A stretch of DNA of 29,899 nucleotides, taken from the NCBI GenBank assembly GCA_001872995.1, contig MNXO01000135.1:1-29899 (forward strand). Direction: 5' to 3'. Position 1 is the first letter of the stretch. The number at the start of each line of letters is the position of its first letter. Below are positions 16,561-23,720 of the stretch, one piece after another. Source of the stretch: Bacteroidetes bacterium CG2_30_32_10. GTDB taxonomy: Bacteria; Bacteroidota; Bacteroidia; Bacteroidales; CG2-30-32-10. The notes below the pieces were generated by a model. It saw only the letters and a program-made list of their open reading frames with translations, made no database searches and had not been told where the DNA came from. Both the position numbers and the translations under genes were made by a program.

Positions 16561-18591
16561 CTATTTCAAATACTTGTCCAGCCATTCAAAGAATACTCTT
16601 TGCCATAAAACGCTATTTTGAGGTTTCAGTACAAAATGACTTTCTTCAGGAAAGTACAAAAATCTGCTTGGTATTCCTTGCAATTGAGCTGCATTAAATG
16701 CCTGCATTCCTTCAGTATAAGGAATTCTAAAATCATTACCTCCTTCAATTACCATAATTGGGGTATCCCAATTGCCTACAAATTTATGAGGTGAAAAATC
16801 ATAACTTTTAGGAGTAGGTTTTTTCCAATAAGCTCCACCAAGGTCGTGATTGGCAAACCACATTTCTTCGGTACTTCCATACCAACTTTCAAAATTAAAC
16901 ATTCCACAATGTGCTATAAATGCTTTAAATCGTTTGTTGTGATGACCAGCAAGCCAATATACAGAAAAGCCACCATAACTGGCACCTATAGCTCCCATAC
17001 GGTTTTTGTCGATGAAAGGCTCTATAGAAACAGTATCTATTGCTGTTAAATAATCATTCATATTCTGACCACCATAGTCTTGACTAATCTCATCATTCCA
17101 TTCCTGACCAAAAGTAGGTAATCCTCTTCTGTTTGGTGCCACAATCACATAACCATTGGCAGCCATTATTTGGAAATTCCATCTGTATGAAAAAAATTGA
17201 CTCACTGCACTTTGTGGTCCACCCTGACAATAAAGAAGAGCGGGATATTTTTTAGTTTTATCAAAGTTTGGAGGTAATATCACCCATACCAACATTTTTT
17301 TATTATCGGTAGTAGTTACCCATCGACTTTCCACCTTTGCTAATGCCAATTTATCTAGTATTGTTTTGTTTGTAAACGTAATTTGTGTTTCTTTTAAACC
17401 TGTTTTAGTGTTCTCAATTTTAAATATTTCAGTCGGCAATGACATTGTCATTTTTGTACCAATTATGTTGTTGCCATTGGTTGCTATATCGGTGTAATCG
17501 TGCCATCCATTTGTTAATTGCTCAATCTTTTTAGTAGTAATGTCAATGGAATACACTTGATAAGTAGCATTAATACCACTAATAAAATATAATAAGTTTA
17601 TATTTGAGTTGCTCCATCTAAAATTTGAGGAACTTTGGTCAAAGTTAGCGGATAAATCTGTGCTTTGTTTTGTTGTTAAATCATACAACATAATTCTTTT
17701 TTTGTCTGATTCAAAAGCGGGTGTTTTCATGCTACTCCATACAATTTTTTTGCTATCTGTAGAAAAAACAGGGTCCATATCATATCCAAGCATACTAGAA
17801 CTAATGTTTTCGGTTTGTTTGGTATCGAGGTGATAAATGTATATGTCAGAATTGGTGCTAATGGCGTCTTCTTTACCTATTAGTTTTTTGCAAGTAAAAG
17901 CAATCATAAAACCATTAGGGCTCCAATTTATTTGTTCCAAACCACCATCAGGAGTGAGCGGAGAGTCGAAACGCTCGTTTTTCATAATATCAATTGGTTC
18001 GCCTATGCTGTTTTCTTGGTATGGAGCATAAAATATATGACTATAGGAGAAATCGCTCCAACTATCCCAATGACGATACATCAAATCATCAACAATTCGA
18101 GCATTTGCAAGCGGTAGATCAGGATAAACGTCATTTACCGTTTTATCTAATTTTACATCTTTGATAAATAGTATGTTTTTCATATCAGGCGAATACGAAA
18201 ACCCATTGATGCCTTCTTCTATATTAGTGATTTTATTTTTGTTACTCCCATCAGGGTTCATTTCCCATATTTGCACCGAACCACCTTCAGCAGAGAGGAA
18301 ACCAATTTTTTTGCCATCAGGTCTCCAGATTCCATTAAATTCACTTCCTTTAAAATCGGTTACTTTGAATGGATTTCCCCCATTTATTGAGATAGTATAA
18401 AGGTCTCTGTTCCCTTTATTTTCCTTTAGGTCATAATATGTGATACCAAATAAAATTTGTTTACCATCCGGTGATAGCTGGGCGTCGCTCACCCTACCTA
18501 ATTTCCATAACAATTCTGGTGTTAATATTTCTTGCGATTTCACTGAAATAATTATTACCGAAAGAATTAGAAAAATAATTACTTTTTTCAT
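16561..18591 (-). CDS. S9 family serine peptidase (acylaminoacyl-peptidase/DPP-like), exported
   Basis: The 676-residue product has a signal peptide (MKKVIIFLILSVIIISVKSQ), a seven-blade-type beta-propeller region (about 35-400, with repeated WRPDGKKIGF, SYSPDMKNILF, NWSPNGFMIAF and FSTDSKKIVWSS WD-like blades), and a C-terminal alpha/beta hydrolase domain. The triad is visible as Ser538 in IGASYGGFS, Asp620 in EGGNDFRIPY and His652 in PEESHFVLKP. The family removes short peptides or acylated residues from peptide N-termini. Periplasmic location suggests peptide breakdown for nutrition. The start ATG is followed directly by a good signal sequence. No consensus promoter is clear upstream. Confidence 0.92.
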   Translation of the reverse strand: MKKVIIFLILSVIIISVKSQEILTPELLWKLGRVSDAQLSPDGKQILFGITYYDLKENKGNRDLYTISINGGNPFKVTDFKGSEFNGIWRPDGKKIGFLSAEGGSVQIWEMNPDGSNKNKITNIEEGINGFSYSPDMKNILFIKDVKLDKTVNDVYPDLPLANARIVDDLMYRHWDSWSDFSYSHIFYAPYQENSIGEPIDIMKNERFDSPLTPDGGLEQINWSPNGFMIAFTCKKLIGKEDAISTNSDIYIYHLDTKQTENISSSMLGYDMDPVFSTDSKKIVWSSMKTPAFESDKKRIMLYDLTTKQSTDLSANFDQSSSNFRWSNSNINLLYFISGINATYQVYSIDITTKKIEQLTNGWHDYTDIATNGNNIIGTKMTMSLPTEIFKIENTKTGLKETQITFTNKTILDKLALAKVESRWVTTTDNKKMLVWVILPPNFDKTKKYPALLYCQGGPQSAVSQFFSYRWNFQIMAANGYVIVAPNRRGLPTFGQEWNDEISQDYGGQNMNDYLTAIDTVSIEPFIDKNRMGAIGASYGGFSVYWLAGHHNKRFKAFIAHCGMFNFESWYGSTEEMWFANHDLGGAYWKKPTPKSYDFSPHKFVGNWDTPIMVIEGGNDFRIPYTEGMQAFNAAQLQGIPSRFLYFPEESHFVLKPQNSVLWQRVFFEWLDKYLK

Positions 18592-18647
18592 TTTCTGAAT
18601 GTTTTAATTTATAATACTAAAAATTACACTATTATCATAACAAATAA

Positions 18648-19439
18648 TTACAAAAGACTTCCATATTTCTTTTTGATCGACTCTATAAAATTCTTTTTAG
18701 TATATTGATAACCAATTTCAACCATTTCTTTTGCTTTAGAAATATCAAAGACCCCATAATTACTTAATTCTTTGAGTTCAATAAAAAAGTCGCATTGTGC
18801 TGCATTGTGTTTTACATTGGTAGCAATACTTAGGTGGAAAGAACGTTCTGCCACATTGGCGAGACTTTTCAATATTAATTGCTTTCCAGTAGGATTCACG
18901 TGCACCCCAATAAGGATTTTACAAAGGGTTTTAATAGGTTCCACAGGAAGATTATTGAGAACTCCACCATCCACATATATACTACCATTCATTTCTATGG
19001 GAGTAAACAAAACCGGAATACTTGAGGAAGCAATAATGGCTTTGGGCAAATCTTTTTCTGAAAAATATACTGTTTTACCCTCAATAAGGTCGGTTGCAGA
19101 AATAATTAATGGAACTTTTAATTCTTCAAAGGTTTTAGAGCGAAGATGTTGAGTGATTACTCTTAATAATCCTGTAATTTTCAACAAACCTCGTTTGGGA
19201 AAAATTAATTCCATATAATTAAAGAAACGGTGATCCGAAAATATTTCAAGAATTTCATCGGGTGAAAAACCGTCTGCATAAAATGCACCAACAATGGAAC
19301 CAGCACTAACACCTGAAATAATATCAGGATAAATACCAGCCTCATTTAATGCTTTGAGCACACCAATATGGGCAAAACCTCTGGCACCTCCTCCACTTAA
19401 TACTAAACCAAGTTTATATTTAGCTTTTTCCCTTTCCAA
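18648..19439 (-). CDS. Patatin-like phospholipase (RssA-like)
   Basis: The 263-residue product is a patatin-fold lipid acyl hydrolase. Seen: the oxyanion loop GGGARG (residues 16-21), the nucleophile elbow GVSAGS with Ser45, and the catalytic Asp157 in VDGGVLNNLP, so the Ser-Asp dyad is complete. There is no signal peptide or barrel, so it should be cytoplasmic or membrane-associated, unlike the longer secreted patatins. It starts 6 bp after the pepD stop and is almost certainly translated from the same mRNA. Its substrate is unknown. Confidence 0.9.
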   Translation of the reverse strand: MEREKAKYKLGLVLSGGGARGFAHIGVLKALNEAGIYPDIISGVSAGSIVGAFYADGFSPDEILEIFSDHRFFNYMELIFPKRGLLKITGLLRVITQHLRSKTFEELKVPLIISATDLIEGKTVYFSEKDLPKAIIASSSIPVLFTPIEMNGSIYVDGGVLNNLPVEPIKTLCKILIGVHVNPTGKQLILKSLANVAERSFHLSIATNVKHNAAQCDFFIELKELSNYGVFDISKAKEMVEIGYQYTKKNFIESIKKKYGSLL

Positions 19440-19445
19440 TCTATG

Positions 19446-20906
19446 TTATACTTTGGGAATGTTTTTTAAAACTTCAACAATTAAATCCCAAAATTTTCTT
19501 ACCGATTCAATATTCAATTTTTCATCTGGTGAATGTACTCCTCTAAGGGTTGGACCAAAAGAAATCATATCCATTTCGGGATATTTTTCTCCAATCAAAC
19601 CGCATTCTAAACCCGCATGAATTGCCATTACCTTTGGCTCTCTTTTATATAAAGTAAGGTATGAATTTTTAACTGTTTTTAAAATTTCAGATTTAAGGTT
19701 GGGTTGCCAACCAGGATAACCTTCTCCATGTTGTATGCGGGCATTGGCAAGTAAGAAAACACTTGCAACCATATCTACAATATCTTGTTTTGCAGAAACA
19801 ACAGAACTTCTTTGACTAGTACCTACTTTAATGAGGTTGCCTTCTACCATTTTAATAGTAGCTAAATTCGTTGAAGTTTCAACTAAATCGGGCATTTCGG
19901 CAGTCATGGCAATTACTCCATGCGGACAGGCATATAAAGCATTAAGTAAGTTATCAGTGATTTTTGAATCAATAATGGTATCGGGTAGTTTAGTGGATTC
20001 GCATGTGATTTTGATATTTAATTCTGTTGTTTTGTATTCATTACGAATTATTTTTTCATAATCTTTAACAAAATCAAGCAAACTAGCTTTTGATGATTCA
20101 GCAACTGTAATAATTGCATAAGCCTCGCGAGGTATAGCATTTCTAAGATTACCACCATCAATAGATGATAAACGAATGCCAAATTGCTTACAGTTCCACA
20201 ACAAACGGTTTAGTAATTTATTTGAGTTGGCAAGTCCTTTATTAATATCATCTCCAGAATGCCCACCTTTTAATCCACTTACCATTATTTTATAAGCTAT
20301 AGAGTTTGGTGAAGGAATATCTGTGCTGTAATTAAAGGTAGCTACTGTATCTTTTCCACCAGCACAACCAATATATAATTGTCCTTCGTCTTCCGAATCT
20401 AAATTTAATAAAATATTTCCTTTTAAAAACCCTGGTTTCAGTGCAAAAGCTCCAGTTAATCCAGTTTCTTCATCAACGGTGAAAAGACATTCTATTGGAC
20501 CATGTTCTATCGTTTTTGATTCGAGAATAGCTAATTGAGCTGCAACACCAATACCATCATCTGCTCCCAACGTAGTGCCTTTAGCTTTTACCCATTCGCC
20601 TGATATAAATGGTTGAATCGGGTCTTTGTTAAAATCATGAACGGTATCGCTATTTTTTTCGCATACCATATCAATATGACTTTGCAATATCACTGTTTTT
20701 AAGTTTTCTTTGCCTTTGGTAGCTGGTTTTCTAATTAAAACGTTACCTATTTCATCGGTAATAGTTTCTAAACCTTGACTTTTACCATAAGAAACAATAA
20801 AAGCTGCTATTTTTTCTTCTTTTTTGGATGGTCTGGGATATTTGCATATTTCTTCAAAATAATACCAAACTTTTTCTGGATATAATCCATTTAATATTGA
20901 ATTCAT
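19446..20906 (-). CDS. pepD: Aminoacyl-histidine dipeptidase (cytosolic non-specific dipeptidase)
   Basis: PepD is an M20-family di-zinc dipeptidase that hydrolyses Xaa-His and other dipeptides in the cytoplasm. The 486-residue length is typical. Metal and catalytic residues are in place: His77 and Asp79 in LQSHIDMVCEKN, Asp116 in LGADDGIG, Glu146/Glu147 in VDEETG, Asp170 in NLDSEDE and His458 in RGVHSPDEKL. The spacing agrees with that remembered for Vibrio PepD, shifted by three. The dimerisation or lid domain follows GLKGGHSGDDI. The gene is first of a two-gene unit with the patatin gene. Confidence 0.95.
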   Translation of the reverse strand: MNSILNGLYPEKVWYYFEEICKYPRPSKKEEKIAAFIVSYGKSQGLETITDEIGNVLIRKPATKGKENLKTVILQSHIDMVCEKNSDTVHDFNKDPIQPFISGEWVKAKGTTLGADDGIGVAAQLAILESKTIEHGPIECLFTVDEETGLTGAFALKPGFLKGNILLNLDSEDEGQLYIGCAGGKDTVATFNYSTDIPSPNSIAYKIMVSGLKGGHSGDDINKGLANSNKLLNRLLWNCKQFGIRLSSIDGGNLRNAIPREAYAIITVAESSKASLLDFVKDYEKIIRNEYKTTELNIKITCESTKLPDTIIDSKITDNLLNALYACPHGVIAMTAEMPDLVETSTNLATIKMVEGNLIKVGTSQRSSVVSAKQDIVDMVASVFLLANARIQHGEGYPGWQPNLKSEILKTVKNSYLTLYKREPKVMAIHAGLECGLIGEKYPEMDMISFGPTLRGVHSPDEKLNIESVRKFWDLIVEVLKNIPKV

Positions 20907-21336
20907 AATTTTATATTTTATATTAAAGATGCTAAATTAAACTTTTTTTTTAATTGATATCAGATATAATTTTAATTGTTTTTATATTATGAGGTGAATA
21001 AAATGATAAAAGCTCGCAATGTGTGTAAACTAAAAAAAGCTAATTTAGCAATTCATTCCGTTTTAAAAAATGATTTTCCACCCAATTAGTGCGAAGTCTC
21101 TGCTATTTTAAGACTCTGCCTACATCATTTATTCAACAATAGAGCCATCATACTAACAAATAAGTCGCTGCTAATGCAGCTAAATTAGCTTGAAAGATAA
21201 AAACATTGCGGAACATAGCGTAAAAACCTCTTCAATGAAGAATTTAAACTTTTTGAAAAAAAATTGTTTATCAATTTCTTTGGTTTTCAATTTTTTATAC
21301 CTTTACATCATTATTCAATAATCATACACAAATAAT
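20907..21336. other. 430-bp intergenic region with interleaved inverted repeats
   Basis: No gene or known RNA is recognised. It carries a perfect 13-bp inverted repeat, AAGCTAATTTAGC (21037-21049) and GCTAAATTAGCTT (21179-21191). An imperfect pair, TGAATAAAATGAT (20994-21006) and ATCATTTATTCA (21124-21135), interleaves with it. Near the right gene TACCTTTA (21298-21305) is one mismatch from a -7 box. Confidence 0.5.
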
Positions 21337-23085
21337 ATGAATAAGATAGAACCTAACTTTAACGATAGTAAAACATTAGAGAAATATTCCTCCGCTTTTA
21401 CTTTGTCGGATATGGAAATATTTATTTTTCCAGAACTCTTTTACCCATTAGTAATCTCAAATATTATGTCGCCCATTATATGGCAATGGCGTGACGACCC
21501 GTGGTTTAAAGATATCCATAAAAAAACATTCACATACAAGATTAACCGCGTCAAGCAGTTTATTATGGACCATTTTGTTTTTAATCTAGATTTGGAAACA
21601 TGGGGTTTAACAAACAAAGAACAAGAAATTAGCAGGTTTAAAAACTTTTTCGATATAGACGTTTTGCAACAATCTAATGCTTTGTTTGGATACGAAGGGG
21701 ATAAATACTATTTCGATATGGATATCCGCAAGCATTTTGGCTTAGATAAATATACCACAGATACAATTCCTTATTGGAAAACAGAAACAGTGGAAGCAAT
21801 GAATGCCTTTCAATACAAAGAAGGGTTTAAGAATGGAGCAGGAGAATGTGTTTCCTTATCTGCATTATATGCCGCAACATTATTTGTGGTAGGTCGAGTT
21901 CCACTGGAAAAAATATTTTTAATTGCTACTCCACTTCATTCACAAAACTTTATAAATGTAAACGAAGGAGTAATAACCAACAACAGACGCATTGTAACTA
22001 AAAAGATGTGGTTTAATGGCACGCTGATGTCTGCCAGAGCTCGTAGGGCAATAGAAAATGAAAACATTACCATTGTTGCACATATTTCCGGGTTTATTCA
22101 CACGCTTTATCCAGAGGCGACCATTCATCCACTTGCATACAAAATATTTACCAGCAGCTTGCAACAATACTTAAAAACCGAACTAACACCCGAAATTTTT
22201 ATTAACTACTTAAGGTATGAAATGAACTTTAAGCAGTGCTTTCAATATAAGCACCACTTAAATGGAAAAGACAAATACATCGCACTCGAAAAAATATTTG
22301 CTTATGAACACCTCAGCCAGATAAACTTCACAGAAACAACCCGAGATGCATTTATGGATGAAATTGACCCAGATGAATATTGTCTGTCGCCAATTGAAGG
22401 TAGGATATGTATTTGCGATATTGAAGACTTTATCAACAACAATAAAAACCTTACTATTGATGAAATAAAGGAACATTTTTTAGCTTTTGCAATAGAAAGC
22501 AAATGCAAAAACCACGAAAACATAGAACTGATATTTGATGGATTAAAACAATTTATCAATGTGCATCCTCGTTTACCAAATGCCGATAAAAACTTTGCTT
22601 CAGAAAATTTGTTGGAAATACATATACACCAAACCCGTCAAGAAATTGTTGATTATATTTTCGCACAATCAGATTACAACCACATAGCCAATATGGTTTT
22701 ATATACTTATAGGCAAATGGACAAAATTGATTGGATTCCATTTATTAAAGCTGCTACAGAACGCAATCCCGTTTCGGTTGTAGCTTTTAAAGGAAAAACA
22801 ATCGAAGAAGTATACCAACTCTTGGTTGCGATGACGAATAAATCTATTTATGATGAAAAACGTCTTGCCCAGCCCGATGAAGTATGGAATTTTAGACGTG
22901 GCGATGGTGTTGAAAAAGCATTGTTGCTTGCCAACTTGGTTGTAAATACTTTGAAACCGAAAGATATTCTACTTATCATTAATAGAACACAAGTTGAACT
23001 AAAAATTGCTAACAAACTTTATACTTTCTCCTCTGCAAAGGACTTCGAATTAAAAGAAATACATTTGCCAATTAAAATCGATTGA
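21337..23085 (+). CDS. Unrecognised protein with transglutaminase-like domain and degenerate second copy
   Basis: I do not recognise a named family for this 582-residue protein. No signal peptide is seen, so it is probably cytoplasmic. Residues about 155-225 resemble a transglutaminase-like (papain-type) core: Cys171 in NGAGECVSLSALYAATLF, then RVPLEKIFLIATPLHSQNF with His201, and GVITNNRRIV where the third residue would lie. Near the C-terminus (about 518-570) RRGDGVEKALLLANLV and ILLIINRTQVELKI repeat the pattern, but Gly524 replaces the Cys and no His is present. The middle is helical and acidic. The gene is isolated, with 430 bp before it and a repeat cassette after it. Enzyme activity is possible but not shown. 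Confidence 0.6.
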   Translation: MNKIEPNFNDSKTLEKYSSAFTLSDMEIFIFPELFYPLVISNIMSPIIWQWRDDPWFKDIHKKTFTYKINRVKQFIMDHFVFNLDLETWGLTNKEQEISRFKNFFDIDVLQQSNALFGYEGDKYYFDMDIRKHFGLDKYTTDTIPYWKTETVEAMNAFQYKEGFKNGAGECVSLSALYAATLFVVGRVPLEKIFLIATPLHSQNFINVNEGVITNNRRIVTKKMWFNGTLMSARARRAIENENITIVAHISGFIHTLYPEATIHPLAYKIFTSSLQQYLKTELTPEIFINYLRYEMNFKQCFQYKHHLNGKDKYIALEKIFAYEHLSQINFTETTRDAFMDEIDPDEYCLSPIEGRICICDIEDFINNNKNLTIDEIKEHFLAFAIESKCKNHENIELIFDGLKQFINVHPRLPNADKNFASENLLEIHIHQTRQEIVDYIFAQSDYNHIANMVLYTYRQMDKIDWIPFIKAATERNPVSVVAFKGKTIEEVYQLLVAMTNKSIYDEKRLAQPDEVWNFRRGDGVEKALLLANLVVNTLKPKDILLIINRTQVELKIANKLYTFSSAKDFELKEIHLPIKID

Positions 23086-23103
23086 ATATCTTAATACTAA
23101 TTT

Positions 23104-23180
23104 CACGCAAAGTTCGCTAAGAAAAAAACACGCAAAGCTCGCTAAGAAAAAAAACAGGCAAAGAAGGCAAAGAAAAAAAA
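23104..23180. repeat. Three imperfect tandem 25-26-bp repeats
   Basis: Units start at 23104, 23129 and 23155. The first two read CACGCAAAG, then TTCGCTAAG or CTCGCTAAG, then an A run; the third reads CAGGCAAAGAAGGCAAAG plus an A run. They form the left flank of the GxxExxY gene. Confidence 0.85.
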
Positions 23181-23197
23181 CAAAAAGGAGTCAGGGA

Positions 23198-23578
23198 ATG
23201 ATGACTGAAAATGAAATATCTCACAAAATAATAGGAGTAGCCATAAAATTGCATAAAATGCTAGGTGCAGGGTTGCTCGAATCAGCTTATGAAAGTCCGT
23301 TTGCATTTGAATTACGAGAATGTGGATTGTTTGTGGAACAACAAATACCGATGCCTTTAATTTATAAAGAAATAAAAATGGATTGCGGATATCGCATCGA
23401 CTTGATGGTAGAAAAAAAAGTAATCGTTGAATTAAAATCAATAGAAGCACTTGCACCTATTCATTTTGCACAAACCCTCACTTATTTGAGGTTAAGTGGG
23501 TGTAAATTGAGATTACTGATTAATTTCAATACTGTTAAATTAAAAGATGGAATACATAGAATAGTAAATAATTTATAA
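23198..23578 (+). CDS. GxxExxY family protein (PD-(D/E)XK nuclease-like fold)
   Basis: The 126-residue product carries the family motif as GLLESAY (residues 25-31) after an ISHKIIGVAIKLHKMLG helix. It also shows a PD-(D/E)XK-like core: Asp68 in YRIDLMVEKK and Glu78-x-Lys80 in VIVELKS, followed by AQTLTYLRLSG. Such proteins are small, frequent in Bacteroidota and of unknown role; nuclease activity is inferred from the motif. Start: ATG 23198 or the adjoining ATG 23201. An AAGGAG just upstream is an unusually strong Shine-Dalgarno for this phylum, and these bases follow the tandem repeats. Repeats on both sides suggest it moves or spreads as a cassette. Confidence 0.85.
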   Translation: MMTENEISHKIIGVAIKLHKMLGAGLLESAYESPFAFELRECGLFVEQQIPMPLIYKEIKMDCGYRIDLMVEKKVIVELKSIEALAPIHFAQTLTYLRLSGCKLRLLINFNTVKLKDGIHRIVNNL

Positions 23579-23591
23579 ATAATCAATGCTT

Positions 23592-23641
23592 AAAGCTCTT
23601 TGCGGTTCTTTGCGAAAAACTTTGCGCTTCTTTGCGTGAAA
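23592..23641. repeat. Right-flank repeats, inverted copies of the 'cgcaaag' word
   Basis: Read on the - strand this stretch contains four CGCAAAG words (CACGCAAAG, GCGCAAAG, TCGCAAAG, CCGCAAAG). They are the inverse of the left flank of the GxxExxY gene. Confidence 0.8.
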
Positions 23642-23720
23642 AAAAACATAGTAAGTAGCAACAAATTTTAAATATTCAAAGTTAAACTCAAAAACTGATA
23701 AGTATCAAAAAAAATCATCT

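Larger units (their letters stand above)
23101..23641. mobile_element. Possible repeat-bounded cassette carrying a GxxExxY gene
   Basis: A 541-bp unit is bounded by perfect 12-bp inverted ends, TTTCACGCAAAG at 23101-23112 and its complement at 23630-23641. Both flanks are packed with 'cgcaaag' words pointing inward, and the single gene inside fills the rest. No transposase is present and no target duplication was identified, so mobility is only suggested. Confidence 0.45.

Noticed and set aside
23101..23180. CRISPR array
   Set aside because: The three units are contiguous and imperfect with no unique spacers, and no cas genes are present.
23142..23456. Antisense frame over the GxxExxY gene
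   Set aside because: It is the mirror of the A-rich repeats (a run of Phe and Ser) and has no family resemblance.
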